DNA of 64,000 nt from the NCBI RefSeq assembly GCF_019049255.1, contig NZ_JAGMUJ010000033.1:1-64000 (forward strand), given 5' to 3'. Numbering within the stretch: position 1 is the stretch's first letter; every line of letters begins with the position of its first letter. Shown here in pieces: positions 19,375-29,072 of the stretch. The notes beneath the pieces were generated by a model, which saw only the letters and a list, made by a program, of their open reading frames with translations, made no database searches and was not told the DNA's origin. This DNA is from Streptomyces sp. AC558_RSS880. GTDB lineage: Bacteria; Actinomycetota; Actinomycetes; Streptomycetales; Streptomycetaceae. The translations under genes and the position numbers were made by a program.

Positions 19375-22364
19375 CGACCGTCCCCCTTTGTCGTTCGTCG
19401 TGGTGCTGTGCCGCTGTCGGCTTCGTCGCCGGCGGCGTTCTCCTCGCGGCCGCGCTGCCAGCCGCGCTGGAGCGAGGCCATGCGGCTGCGGACTTCGTCG
19501 GCATCCCGTTCAACGGGCCGCGCCCTGTCCTCGTTCCGCGGTTCGGCACTGTGCTTGAGCTGCGGGGCGAGGCTGGCCTGCCGTATGCGCCGGGGCAGCG
19601 CTCCGCCGCCGGGTCGTGCGGCGTCGGCGTCCGCGCCGCCCGCGCCCGGCACGGAGTCGTCGGGACCGCTCACCGCGATGGCGGGGCGGCGGGTGCGCCG
19701 GGGAGGGCCGGCAGAGGGCTCCGGCCGGTCCTGGCGCACAGGGCCGGAGGGCGCCGGAGTGTCGCTCTGGTCCCCGGTTCCGGTCCTGGGGCGGGAGGGG
19801 TCGGGGCCCCGTCGGCGGGCAGGTAGCGGAGGCAGTGACTCCGCGCCCGGTTGTGCGCGCTCGACGTCGGAGGAGAGCCGTTCGGTGCGGCGGCGTGCGG
19901 GAAGCGGGGACAGTGCGTCCGCGTCCGGGCGGCCGGGGCCCCGGCGTCCCGCGGAATTCTCACCGCGGCGGCGGGCGGGCAGCGGAGGCGCTGCTTCCAG
20001 CTCGGGCCGGGTGGACGCCGCGGGCATGCCCTCCTCGTCCGTGCGCTCCGCTCGGTCGCGAGCGTCGCGGACCGGGCGCCCATGGGAGCTGACCAGCTTG
20101 GGTGCTCCCCTGCGGGCCAGCGGTACCGGGGCGCTCCGGTCGTCCCCGCCCGGGTCCACGCTCCCAGGCGTGTCGGGGGTCTGCTGATGGTGTGCGCGGC
20201 CGGGCCGCTCCTCCTGGGTGCCGGTGAGGGAGCGGCGGGGGCGGAAGAGGCCGCCGCGTCGGCTGTCCTCGTCCTCCAGGGCGCCGGGGAAGCCGTCGAG
20301 TGCGTCCAGGTCGACGGGGGCTTCCAGTTCCACCGGTCCGTCCAGCAGCGAGGCGGGGAGCCCGGGCAGTTGTACGGGCACCTGGGAGAGCGCGGCGCGG
20401 CGGGTCTCCTCCGGTTCGCGGTCCTTGGCGCGCTGGGGACGGTCGAGGCGGAAGCCGACGCCGTTGGTGTCCGGAACGTCGTCCGTCAACAGTGTGTCGG
20501 GGATGAAGACGACCGCCGTGGTGCCGCCGTACGGGGAGGGCTGCAGAGAGACCCGGACGTTCTGGCGCTGGGCGAGGCGGCTGACCACGAACAGTCCGAG
20601 CCGGTCGGTGTCGGAGAGCTCGAACTCGGGGGTCTCGGCGAGTCTGAGGTTGGCGTCCAGAAGGGCGTCGGCCGCCATGCCGAGCCCGCGGTCGTGGATC
20701 TCCAGGGTGAATCCGTTGGCCACCCGCTCGCCGAGGACCTGGACGGCGGTGTGCGGCGGGGAGAACACCGTGGCGTTCTCCAGCAGTTCGGCCACGAGGT
20801 GGGTGAGGTCGGCGACGGCCGGACCGGTGACGGCGACCCTGGGCAGCCGGCGGACCTCGATGCGCTCGTAGTCCTCGACCTCGGCGACGGAGGCGCGTAC
20901 GACGTCCATGAGCTGGACGGGCTTGCGCCACTGCCGGGAGGGCGCGGCGCCGGAGAGGATCACCAGGCCCTCGGCGTGCCGGCGCATACGGGTGGTGAGG
21001 TGGTCCAGCCGGAACAGGTCGGCGAGTTCCCCGGTGTCCTCGGTCCGGCGTTCCATGGTGTCCAGCAGGGTGAGCTGTTTGTGCAGCAGGACCTGGCTGC
21101 GGCGGGCGAGGTTGACGAACACCTCGGAGACACCGGCGCGCAGTTCGGCCTGCTTGACGGCGGCCTCCACGGCGGCGCGCTGGAGGGTGTTGAGGGCCTG
21201 GCCGACCTCTCCCATCTCGTTCTTGTCGTATTCCAGGCGCGGGACCTCGGTCTCGACGTCGACCTGTTCGCCCGCCGAGAGGCGGCGCATCACGCTGGGC
21301 AGTCGCACACCGGACGCCTCGTGGGCCTCCAGCCGCAGCTGCCGGAGGTCCCGGATGAGTCCGCGGCCCACGCGTACGGAGAGGACGAGGGAGACCAGGA
21401 GGGCGACCAGTCCGAGGACACCGGCGATGACGGCCTGGGTGATGACGCCCACGGCGACGGGGCGGACGCGGTCCTGGTAGCGGTCGGCGGCCTGGTCGTT
21501 GAGGGTGCCGAGTTCGGAGAGCACGTTGCCGGCGGCGATGTCCCAGCTCTTGGCCGTGATCCCACGGGGCTCCCCGCTGCCGGAGGAGACGGCCGCCTCC
21601 TCGCCCACGCGCAGCGGGGCGGACGCCGCGTTCTTCCAGAAGGTCTCGTAGCGGTCGCGCTCGGACGCGGGCAGCTGCGGCAGGCCGGCGTCGTACATCA
21701 GCGTGCGCTGGGCCACGAGGTCGGAGATCTGCCGCACTTCGGCACGGGACAGTTCGCCGACGATCAGGGCGGAGCCGAGCAGGGCGTCCTCGCGGGAGAG
21801 GAGTTCGCGGGCGCGGGCGAGGCTGACGAGGGCGCGGTACTGCTTGTCGAGTTCGATGTCTTCGACCACGTGCAGATTGGCCAGCAGGACGTAGCACGGG
21901 TCGATCAGCCGGTTGTAGAGGTCGAGGGCCTGGGAGCGGTCGACGGTGCCGTCCTCGACGCTGCGGCGCAGGGACTCGATGCCTTCGAAGGAGTCCAGTA
22001 CCGCGCTCAGTTCACCGGAGTCCCCGTGCATGGCCTCGCGCACATCGGTGTTCGCCGCGTTCCTGCGGACGTTGTCGATGGCCTCGTCGGTGGCGGCGCG
22101 ACTGCGCCGGAGTGCGGCGAGCCCTTCGGCGGCGCGGGGGTCCGCGAGATGGACGAGGGTCTGCCGACGCTCCTGCTGAAGGACGCGGACGGCGTCCTCG
22201 ACGGGGTAGCCGACCTCCTCCATCACCGACGACACGTCGAACAGATGGCTTGCCTCGCGGCCCGTGAGCACCGTGGTGAAGGCCCAGATCGTCGTCAGGG
22301 ACAACAGCGGCACGAGAAGCAGCGCCACGATCTTCCGGCGGACGGACTTCCCGCGAAAGCGCAT
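19371..22364 (-). CDS. cvnA: conservon sensor protein CvnA (nitrate-sensor-like histidine-kinase family)
   Basis: This 997-residue membrane protein has a TM segment at residues ~10-33 (IVALLLVPLLSLTTIWAFTT), a long extracytoplasmic nitrate/sulfonate-sensing four-helix region, and a second TM at ~310-335 (VITQAVIAGVLGLVALLVSL). A HAMP-like stretch and an HATPase domain follow (N box ELLENATVFSPP; HDRGLGM). No clear phosphoacceptor H box is seen, as in other CvnA proteins. The last ~300 residues are low-complexity, proline/arginine rich, with the motif LPARRRG or LPARRRT three times. The ATG at 22364 has a strong GGGGGAGG site. It is the first gene of cvnA-B-C-oxoprolinase-cvnD. Confidence 0.93.
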   Translation of the reverse strand: MRFRGKSVRRKIVALLLVPLLSLTTIWAFTTVLTGREASHLFDVSSVMEEVGYPVEDAVRVLQQERRQTLVHLADPRAAEGLAALRRSRAATDEAIDNVRRNAANTDVREAMHGDSGELSAVLDSFEGIESLRRSVEDGTVDRSQALDLYNRLIDPCYVLLANLHVVEDIELDKQYRALVSLARARELLSREDALLGSALIVGELSRAEVRQISDLVAQRTLMYDAGLPQLPASERDRYETFWKNAASAPLRVGEEAAVSSGSGEPRGITAKSWDIAAGNVLSELGTLNDQAADRYQDRVRPVAVGVITQAVIAGVLGLVALLVSLVLSVRVGRGLIRDLRQLRLEAHEASGVRLPSVMRRLSAGEQVDVETEVPRLEYDKNEMGEVGQALNTLQRAAVEAAVKQAELRAGVSEVFVNLARRSQVLLHKQLTLLDTMERRTEDTGELADLFRLDHLTTRMRRHAEGLVILSGAAPSRQWRKPVQLMDVVRASVAEVEDYERIEVRRLPRVAVTGPAVADLTHLVAELLENATVFSPPHTAVQVLGERVANGFTLEIHDRGLGMAADALLDANLRLAETPEFELSDTDRLGLFVVSRLAQRQNVRVSLQPSPYGGTTAVVFIPDTLLTDDVPDTNGVGFRLDRPQRAKDREPEETRRAALSQVPVQLPGLPASLLDGPVELEAPVDLDALDGFPGALEDEDSRRGGLFRPRRSLTGTQEERPGRAHHQQTPDTPGSVDPGGDDRSAPVPLARRGAPKLVSSHGRPVRDARDRAERTDEEGMPAASTRPELEAAPPLPARRRGENSAGRRGPGRPDADALSPLPARRRTERLSSDVERAQPGAESLPPLPARRRGPDPSRPRTGTGDQSDTPAPSGPVRQDRPEPSAGPPRRTRRPAIAVSGPDDSVPGAGGADADAARPGGGALPRRIRQASLAPQLKHSAEPRNEDRARPVERDADEVRSRMASLQRGWQRGREENAAGDEADSGTAPRRTTKGDGR

Positions 22365-22782
22365 GGCCTCCCCCAGCTCGGCCCCCGGTCGGCCGGGGGT
22401 ACACATGTGCGTCAACAAACGGCGCGAGCCTACTACCGCACCGGGGTGAACTCGAAGAGCCGTCCGGAAGCTGTAGTTCCGTGCCGGGGGCGGGAGATGG
22501 CGAGTTGTCCGGGCATTGGGGGAGATTGCCTCCCGGAATCGGGGGTGCGGCCCCCTGGCCGATCTCCCGGACGCGCGGGGATGGTTGGCCGATTTCTTTC
22601 CCGGTCGGGAATCTTCGCGACGTGCCGTTCGTCCTTCTCTGTGGGAAATGGGGGCGGAATCGGCCGCAAGAGCCGTGTCCCGCACCTGGGCGGCGTAGAA
22701 CAGTGCAAGCCGGGCAGCCACTGAAGAACCAGGTCTTCGAACACGAGTGAGCGGTCTGCTGGCGGTGGGGAGTGACACGTTG
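22365..22782. other. divergent intergenic region upstream of cvnA
   Basis: This gap of 418 bp between cvnA (minus) and the membrane protein gene (plus) is rich in G/C runs and short inverted repeats, such as CTCCCGGAATCGGGG near 22530-22548. No open frame with a credible start was found. It should hold promoters in both directions, but no confident -35/-10 pair can be named. Confidence 0.45.
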
Positions 22783-23409
22783 ATGGGCACGGCGGAGCGG
22801 CGCGAGGCGCCCGAGGAGGGCGCGGCGGCGCAGGTGACGACGCGGTCGGAGGCCGGGGCTCCCGGCCCCGGTGCAGCCGCGTCCGGGCACGGGACGGCCG
22901 GCGAACGCGGCGCCGCGGCGACCGTGCGCGGAGCGGCACGCGAGGGCCGCGACGGCGCTGCGGCGCGGGAGACCGGAGGGAGGAACGGCGAGTCCGGCAG
23001 CTTCAGCGGTAAGGCCTCCTACCGGCCGCTGTGGATCGAGGAGCCGGCCCGGCGGCGCCGGTTGCCGGACCCGGTACGGACGTCGGCCGTGCGGGCAGTG
23101 CTCATCATCGCGGTGACGTTGATTCAGGCCATGGTGGCCTTCCTGTGCACCCTGGCCGGGTCCTGGCTGGCGTTCCCCATGGTCATCAGCAGCGTCGTCA
23201 GCACGATCCTCGCGACCTGGGGGGTCCTGGACGTCTGGGTGACCCGCCAGGTCTGGAATCAGCGCAATGGCGTGGTGTCCGCGCCCAGCAGCACCGCGCG
23301 GGCCCTGCGGCGCGAGCGGCGCCGCGCTCGCCGTCAGCAGCGGGCCGCCCAGCGGGCGCAGGCTCGAATACGCCGGCGGGGCGGAGCCGGGCAGTTGTCG
23401 CACCCCTGA
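22783..23409 (+). CDS. hypothetical membrane protein with disordered N-terminus
   Basis: This protein of about 208 residues was not recognised. The first ~75 residues are Gly/Ala/Arg/Glu rich and low complexity. Two hydrophobic segments follow (AVLIIAVTLIQAMVAFLCTL and FPMVISSVVSTILATWGVL). The protein ends in a strongly basic tail (RRERRRARRQQRAAQRAQAR) that could contact nucleic acid or lipid headgroups on the cytoplasmic side. ATG at 22783 is preferred because GGGGAG (22767-22772) sits at the right distance. A GTG at 22747 is possible. Its distance from divergent cvnA is consistent with, but does not prove, a shared function. Confidence 0.75.
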   Translation: MGTAERREAPEEGAAAQVTTRSEAGAPGPGAAASGHGTAGERGAAATVRGAAREGRDGAAARETGGRNGESGSFSGKASYRPLWIEEPARRRRLPDPVRTSAVRAVLIIAVTLIQAMVAFLCTLAGSWLAFPMVISSVVSTILATWGVLDVWVTRQVWNQRNGVVSAPSSTARALRRERRRARRQQRAAQRAQARIRRRGGAGQLSHP

Positions 23410-23446
23410 CGGCACACCCACCGGAACAGGGACTCTCGGTAGGCTG

Positions 23447-23485
23447 ATGTTGCGTATGCCGCATGTGCAGGCACTACGCGCAACA
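23447..23485. promoter_or_regulatory. candidate IclR-type operator upstream of the iclR gene
   Basis: TGTTGCG (23448-23454) is the inverted complement of CGCAACA (23479-23485). The left half is itself part of the dyad TGCG-TATGC-CGCA (23451-23463). The block lies about 80-115 bp upstream of the IclR start codon, a typical place for autoregulation. This is inferred from symmetry only. Confidence 0.5.
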
Positions 23486-23564
23486 GTTCCCGGGTGGGTG
23501 ACCGTCGCAGCGAGGGCGGTCGGCATCGGCCCGCACCGGGCCGACAGATGGTGAGAGCCGAGCC

Positions 23565-24362
23565 ATGACCGGCGAGCGGAAACAGCCCGGGGAGAACGGG
23601 AGGGGCGCGACGAGTGCCGTGCAGTCGGTGGACCGTGCGGTGAGCGTGCTGGAGATCCTGGCGCGGCACGGCGAGGCGGGTGTCACGGAGATCGCCGGCG
23701 AACTGGGCGTGCACAAGTCCACGGCCTTCCGGCTGCTCGGCGTCCTGGAGAACCGCGGGCTGGTGACCCAGACGAAGGACCGCGGCAAGTACCACCTGGG
23801 TGCCGGCGTGCTGCGCCTCGCGGGGGCGGCCGCCGTGCGGCTGGACATCTCGCAGGAGGGCGTTCCGGTGTGCCGGGAGCTCGCCGACGAGCTGGGCGAG
23901 ACGGTGAACATAGCGGTGCTGGACGACGACGCCGCCGTCAACATCATGCAGGCCCGGGGTACGGCATCGGTCACCGCGCAGAACTGGCTCGGCAGACGCA
24001 CCCCGCTGCACGCCACCGCCGGTGGCAAGGTGTTCCTGGCCCACCTGCCACCCGCGGTCCGTGAGGGCCACCTCGCACGCCCGTTGCGCCGGTTCACGGA
24101 GCGGACGATCACCACGGCAGCGGAGCTGCGCGGTGAACTGGAGACGGTGGTCGAGCACGGATACGCCGCCACGCTCGAGGAGCTGGAGCTGGGGCTCGCG
24201 GCCGTCGCGGCGCCGGTCCGCTCGCACGACGGCACGGTGATCGCGGCGATCAGTGTCTCGGGGCCGGTGTACCGGCTGCGTGCGGACCTGCTGCCCGAGC
24301 TGGGCAGCAGGACCGCGACGGCGGCGGCCGGGCTGTCCCGGCGCATGGGCTACGGCTTCTGA
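23565..24362 (+). CDS. IclR-family transcriptional regulator
   Basis: This 265-residue regulator has an N-terminal winged HTH (residues ~16-80, GVTEIAGELGVHKSTAFRLL) followed by the IclR effector domain (NWLGRRTPLHATAGGKVFLA, then GYAATLEELELGLAAVAAPV). The effector is unknown. It is not obviously linked to its neighbours: it converges on the SMC-like gene with only 23 bp between stops. Starts at ATG 23565. A dyad at 23447-23485 may be its own operator. Confidence 0.93.
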   Translation: MTGERKQPGENGRGATSAVQSVDRAVSVLEILARHGEAGVTEIAGELGVHKSTAFRLLGVLENRGLVTQTKDRGKYHLGAGVLRLAGAAAVRLDISQEGVPVCRELADELGETVNIAVLDDDAAVNIMQARGTASVTAQNWLGRRTPLHATAGGKVFLAHLPPAVREGHLARPLRRFTERTITTAAELRGELETVVEHGYAATLEELELGLAAVAAPVRSHDGTVIAAISVSGPVYRLRADLLPELGSRTATAAAGLSRRMGYGF

Positions 24363-24385
24363 GCCTCGTCCGGGATGACGCCTGA

Positions 24386-27300
24386 TCAGCCGCTCGTCGT
24401 GGCGGGCCGCTTGAACATGCGGGTCGCCGTGATCTCGCTGTGCGCCTCCTCGGCCGGGTCCTGCTGGGGAAGTCCCGGCCGGAGGTGTTCCTCCACACTG
24501 ATGTACTTCAGGCCGGCCCGCAGGTCGGCGTCGTTCCGCAGCCGGATGACCAGCGGGAACTCCGCGAGCGCCGTCGTGTCGAACAGACCGGTGGTGTACA
24601 GGAGCTGGACGCCGAGCGCGTCGGCGACCGCGCGCTGGAGCTCCAGGAGGTAGGTCGCGTTGGCACGGCCGATGGGGTTGTCCAGGAACAGCGTGCCGGC
24701 GTGGCGGTGCTTGTCCCGGCCGCGGTCGTTGGAGCGCAGCGCGGCCATCGTGCAGTACAGGGCGATGGCCGCGGTGAGCAGCTGGCCGCCGGAGAACACG
24801 TCACCCATCTGTCCGACGGGTACGCGTTCGGCGCGCAGTACCGCGTCGGGCTTGAGGATCTCGACGGCGACCCCCTTCGGCTGGAGGGCGGCGGCGACCC
24901 CGCGCAACAACAGGGACATGCCGTCGCGCCGCAGGTCGGAGTTCTTCTTGACGGCCGCCCGGGTCGCCTCGTCGACGACCTCGCCGAGCCGCTCGGTGAG
25001 GGTGGCCTGGTCGGGTTCCTCGAAGCGGATGCGCAGGAACTCCTGTCCGGACCACTCTCCGAGGCCTTCCGGCAGCCGGGACAGCCGCTGGGCGGAGCGG
25101 AGGGTGGCGAGGGCGGACTCGACCAGGCCCCGCAGCCGGTCCACGATCGAGTCGCGGTTGCGCTCCAGCTGCTCCAGCTCGTCGGTGAGGACCCGCAGCC
25201 GGGGCGCGAAGGCGTCCGCCCACCTCTGGGCGTGCTCGGGCAGCGCGGAGGCGGGCAGCTCGCGGATCTGCTGGCGCGCGGGCGTGCGGACCTGCTCGTA
25301 GCGCGTGGAGTTGGCGTGCCGGACGAGGATGTCGCTCGCTTCACGCACGGCGGACTCGGCGGCGGACAGGTCGGCGGCGCAGCCGCGCAGCGAGCGACGG
25401 GACTCGGCGGCGGACTGCCGGGCCTCGTCCAGACCGCCCGGGTAGGGCTCGGGCTGCTCCTGCTCCTCCTCGGGGGCGTGTTCGCGCAGCAGGTCGCGGA
25501 GCATGGCGGCGATCTCGTCGAAGCCGCCGGCCGCGTCCTCGGCGGCGCGGTGCGCGTCGAGCAGTTCGGCGTGGGCCTCCCGTGCCTGGCTCAAGGCCTC
25601 GCTGCGGGAGGCGAGTTCGGTGGTGGCGGTGCGCAGGAGGGTCTGTGCGTGCTCGGCGTCGCGCGGCACCAGTTCCTCGGGGAGTTCGGTGTGCGCCTCG
25701 CCGTCCTCGGGCGCGAGCCGTTCGGCCTCGCCGCGCAGTCGTCCGAGCTGCTCGCTCGCACTGGACATGCGGGTCTCCAGGAGCTGCACCAGCTCCTCCG
25801 CACGGGCGGCGGCGGCCTGCCGGCTGGGTCCGTCGGAGCCGTCGGGCGACTGGAGCAGCTGCTCGGCGCGGGTGCGGACCTTGTTGCTGAGCCGGTCCAG
25901 TTCGGCCCGGGCGGCGCTCTCGTCGCTCTCCGCGCGGGCCTGTTCGGCGCGCAGATCCGCGCCGACGCCGACCTTCTCGTACACCTGGGACGCGGCGCGG
26001 TAGGCCTCGCGCAGGGCGGGCAGGGACGCCTGCGGCGCTCCGGTGCCGTCCTCGGGCACGTCGTCGGGGGCGCCCGCGATCTCCGAGCGCTCGGCGCGCA
26101 GCGCACGTGCGGTGCGCCGGGCGTCGTCGGCGGCCCGCTGGGCGCCGCGCCGGTCCTCGTCGGCGGCGCGCGCCCGTTCCAGACAGGTCTGGGCGCGGGC
26201 CTCCGCCTCGGTCGCGTCGTCGGCGAGTTCGCGCAGCTTGACCTGCCAGCCGGCCCGTTCGCGCAGCCGGAAGGCGAGTCCGGCGAGGGCGTCGGCCGCG
26301 CGCCGGGCCTTCTGCGCGGCTTCCTGCCGCTCGTCACGGACGCCGACGGCCTCTGCGGCGGCCTCCTCGGCCTCCGCCCGCACGGTGCGCGCCTCGGTCA
26401 GCTCGGCCTCGGACTCCTCGGCGAACGCCCGCGCCTCGTGGGCCGTACCGGCCAGCTCCGTGAGCCGCCCGGCGGGGCAGCCGGTGCGCCAGGAGGCGAG
26501 CCGCGCGACCAGCTCCCGGTCCTTGCCGAGCCGGGCGGCGAGCGCGCGGATCTCCTCGTCCCGCTCGGTCGCCCGCGCGCGCAGTGTCTGCCGTTCCTCG
26601 TCGGCGGCGTGCTCGTCGTGCATGGCCGGGTTCGGCGGTACGAGGAAGACGTCCCCGGTGTCCGTGTCCGGCGCGGGGGTGGGGGCGAGCAGGGCGGCGG
26701 CGGTGCCGACGGCGACGGCGGAGCGGGGCAGCAGGGCGGCGTCGCTCAGCGCCTCGCGGGCGCGGAGGTGGGAGTCCGGGTCGGTGATGATGACGCCGTC
26801 GACCAGCTCGGGGCGGGCGGCCAGCACGCGCGCGTGGTCGGCGGGGTCGACGGCCTGGGCGAGGTAGCGCCACCCCGGGAGTGCCGGGATGCCGTGCTCG
26901 CCGAGGAACTCGACCGTCGCCAGCACGTCCGGGCCGGGCGGCAGCAGCCCGCCGTCGCCGAGGGCGCCGAGGATGCGGGCGTCGTCCGCGGCGGCGGTGC
27001 GCAGGTCGAACAGCTGCCGTTCGGCGGAGGAGACGGCGTCGTCGAGCAGTTCGCGCAGCTCGTCGGCGAACCGGTCGAGTTCCTCGGCGGTCAGGGCGCC
27101 TTCGCCGGAGGAAGGCCCGGCCTCGGAACCGTCCGCGGCGCGGTCCGTGTCCGTGCGCTGTCCCGGCACACCGGCCCGCCGCCGGCCGGCGGCTCCCGGC
27201 AGGCTCAGCAGTTCCGCCAGCCGTTGTTCGGCGGCGAGGGCTTCGGCCGTGCGGCGCTCGCCCTCGTGGGCGCGCTCGGCCGCCGTGGCCGCGTCCGCCG

Positions 27301-29038
27301 CGCGGGCCGCGGTGAGTTCCGCGCGGCTCTCGGCGGCGGCCGCCTCCCGCGCGTGCTCGGTGGCCCGGCGGGCCGCCTCGCGGGCGGTGTCCCAGGCGGC
27401 GACCGCCGTCTTCTCGGCGTCACTGGCCGCGAGGGCGGCCCTGGCGGGGTCGGCGTCCGGGGCGCTGTCGTCGAGCCAGCCGGCCCGCACGGCCTCGGCG
27501 GTCTCCTGCTCGACCTCGGTGAGCCGCTGCCGCAGGTGCCCGATCTCGCTGCGGGCCCGCTGCGCCTCGGTGGCGGCGGCGGTGGAGTCGCGGTAGGCGC
27601 CGTCGCTGACCTCCTGGAGGGCGGCGGACCGCCCCTCCTCCTCGTTGGCGAGGTCCTCGGCGTTCTGCGCGGCCGCGTGCAGGGCGCGTACCAGGTCGAC
27701 GGCGGCCTTGGCGCGCGCGGCCAGCGCGGGGGCGGCGTCCCGCTCGGCCTCCTGGATCGCGGCGGAGACACGGGCGACGCGGTCGGCTGCGGCACGGTGA
27801 CGCAGTACGGCCTCAGCGGCCTGCCAGGCGGAGTACAGGGTGCGCGCGTCGGCGAGCTCGCGTTTCTGGGCGGCGGCGGACTTCTCGGCGGCGGCGAGCG
27901 CCAGGGAGGCGTGCCGGTAGGCGAGTTCGGCGGAGATCAGCGCGCTGTGCTCGCGTGCCGTCTCGGCGTGGGTGACGGCGTACGCGGCGGCGGTGACCCG
28001 CCCGGCCAGGTCGGTCGCGCGGACGCGTTCCCGGGCGCCGCGCGCGGAGAGCCGGCGGGCCAGGGTGCGGGTGCGGCGCTCGGCGGCGGTGTGGATCTCC
28101 CGCGCGCGGGTGCGGGCCTCGGCGGCCTCGACGATCCGGCCCAGCAGGTCGACGGACCCGGCGGTGAAGTCCCGTTCGGCGATCAGCTCGGCGCGCCGGC
28201 CCAGCTTGTTGCCGAAGCCGCCGACCAGGTCGGCGAGTCCGTCGGTGTCCCGGGTGTCGGTGACGGCGCGCAGCAGCAGGTCGGTGAAGTCGGAGTCCTT
28301 CTTGACCGCGAAGAGACCGGCGGCCTCACCCTCGTCGGCGTTCATCTCCCGCTGGTAGCGGAAGAGTTCGGGGTCGAGTCCCAGGTCGCCGAGGTGTTCG
28401 GTCCAGCGCTCGTGGATCTCCTCCCAGTGCACTTCCAGGTGCGGGTAGTTCTTGCCGGCCTCCGTGAGGGCGTCCCGGAAGCCCTTCATGGTGCGGCGGC
28501 GTCCCCGCGCGCCCGACTGGCCCTCGACGGGCGGCCGTACGGCCGTGGACTCGGCGACGGGGAGGTTGTCCAGGCTGAGGCCGGGGCCGGGCCGGAAGGA
28601 GTACCAGGCCTCGGCGAACTTCCTCGGGTCGTTGGAGACCTGGCGGCCCCGCCACTCGCTGACCTTGCCGACGACGACGCACTCGCCGGTCTGCACGTGC
28701 TGCCACTCCAGCGCCACGTGGCCGCAGTCGTCGGCGAGCAGGAACTTGCGCAGCACGCCGGAGCTGGCGCCGCCGAGGGTGTTGCGGTGGCCCGGGAGCA
28801 TCACGGAGAAGATCAGCTTCAGCAGGACCGACTTGCCGCCGCCGTTCTCCAGGAAGAGCACCCCGGCGGGGGCGGGCCGGCGCGGCGGGCCGACGGGCTC
28901 CTCCTGGAAGAACTCCGCCTGCGTCGGCGCGGGGTCCGGCACGGCCGCGCCGACACCGCGCAGGTCGAGCACGGTGTCGGCGTAGCGCGCACCGGCCGGC
29001 CCGATGGAGTAGAGGCGGACCCGGGACAGCTCGTACAT
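24386..29038 (-). CDS. MukB/MksB/JetC-like SMC ATPase
   Basis: This 1550-residue SMC-like protein has an N-terminal Walker A ENGGGKSVLLK (residues 64-74), about 1300 residues of alanine/glutamate/arginine-rich heptad-like coiled coil with a central globular hinge-like part, and a C-terminal head with signature FSGGQLLTAA (~1415) and Walker B TLFLDNPIG (~1450). The residue after the Walker B Asp is Asn, where most SMC proteins have Glu. Together with the two upstream genes it resembles the MukBEF/MksBEF/Wadjet (JetABC) condensin group that extrudes DNA loops. Length is like MukB and longer than JetC. ATG 29038 is 34 bp after the KITE-like gene. No JetD/MksG-type nuclease gene adjoins. Confidence 0.85.
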   Translation of the reverse strand: MYELSRVRLYSIGPAGARYADTVLDLRGVGAAVPDPAPTQAEFFQEEPVGPPRRPAPAGVLFLENGGGKSVLLKLIFSVMLPGHRNTLGGASSGVLRKFLLADDCGHVALEWQHVQTGECVVVGKVSEWRGRQVSNDPRKFAEAWYSFRPGPGLSLDNLPVAESTAVRPPVEGQSGARGRRRTMKGFRDALTEAGKNYPHLEVHWEEIHERWTEHLGDLGLDPELFRYQREMNADEGEAAGLFAVKKDSDFTDLLLRAVTDTRDTDGLADLVGGFGNKLGRRAELIAERDFTAGSVDLLGRIVEAAEARTRAREIHTAAERRTRTLARRLSARGARERVRATDLAGRVTAAAYAVTHAETAREHSALISAELAYRHASLALAAAEKSAAAQKRELADARTLYSAWQAAEAVLRHRAAADRVARVSAAIQEAERDAAPALAARAKAAVDLVRALHAAAQNAEDLANEEEGRSAALQEVSDGAYRDSTAAATEAQRARSEIGHLRQRLTEVEQETAEAVRAGWLDDSAPDADPARAALAASDAEKTAVAAWDTAREAARRATEHAREAAAAESRAELTAARAADAATAAERAHEGERRTAEALAAEQRLAELLSLPGAAGRRRAGVPGQRTDTDRAADGSEAGPSSGEGALTAEELDRFADELRELLDDAVSSAERQLFDLRTAAADDARILGALGDGGLLPPGPDVLATVEFLGEHGIPALPGWRYLAQAVDPADHARVLAARPELVDGVIITDPDSHLRAREALSDAALLPRSAVAVGTAAALLAPTPAPDTDTGDVFLVPPNPAMHDEHAADEERQTLRARATERDEEIRALAARLGKDRELVARLASWRTGCPAGRLTELAGTAHEARAFAEESEAELTEARTVRAEAEEAAAEAVGVRDERQEAAQKARRAADALAGLAFRLRERAGWQVKLRELADDATEAEARAQTCLERARAADEDRRGAQRAADDARRTARALRAERSEIAGAPDDVPEDGTGAPQASLPALREAYRAASQVYEKVGVGADLRAEQARAESDESAARAELDRLSNKVRTRAEQLLQSPDGSDGPSRQAAAARAEELVQLLETRMSSASEQLGRLRGEAERLAPEDGEAHTELPEELVPRDAEHAQTLLRTATTELASRSEALSQAREAHAELLDAHRAAEDAAGGFDEIAAMLRDLLREHAPEEEQEQPEPYPGGLDEARQSAAESRRSLRGCAADLSAAESAVREASDILVRHANSTRYEQVRTPARQQIRELPASALPEHAQRWADAFAPRLRVLTDELEQLERNRDSIVDRLRGLVESALATLRSAQRLSRLPEGLGEWSGQEFLRIRFEEPDQATLTERLGEVVDEATRAAVKKNSDLRRDGMSLLLRGVAAALQPKGVAVEILKPDAVLRAERVPVGQMGDVFSGGQLLTAAIALYCTMAALRSNDRGRDKHRHAGTLFLDNPIGRANATYLLELQRAVADALGVQLLYTTGLFDTTALAEFPLVIRLRNDADLRAGLKYISVEEHLRPGLPQQDPAEEAHSEITATRMFKRPATTSG

Positions 29039-29072
29039 GGCGGACTCTCGTGAGGCTTCGTGAGACGGGGGT

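Noticed and set aside
24440..29053. 1537-codon plus-strand open frame opposite the SMC gene
   Set aside because: Antisense of a GC-biased gene, low-complexity Gly/Val/Leu sequence, no motif. The minus strand has Walker A, signature and Walker B.
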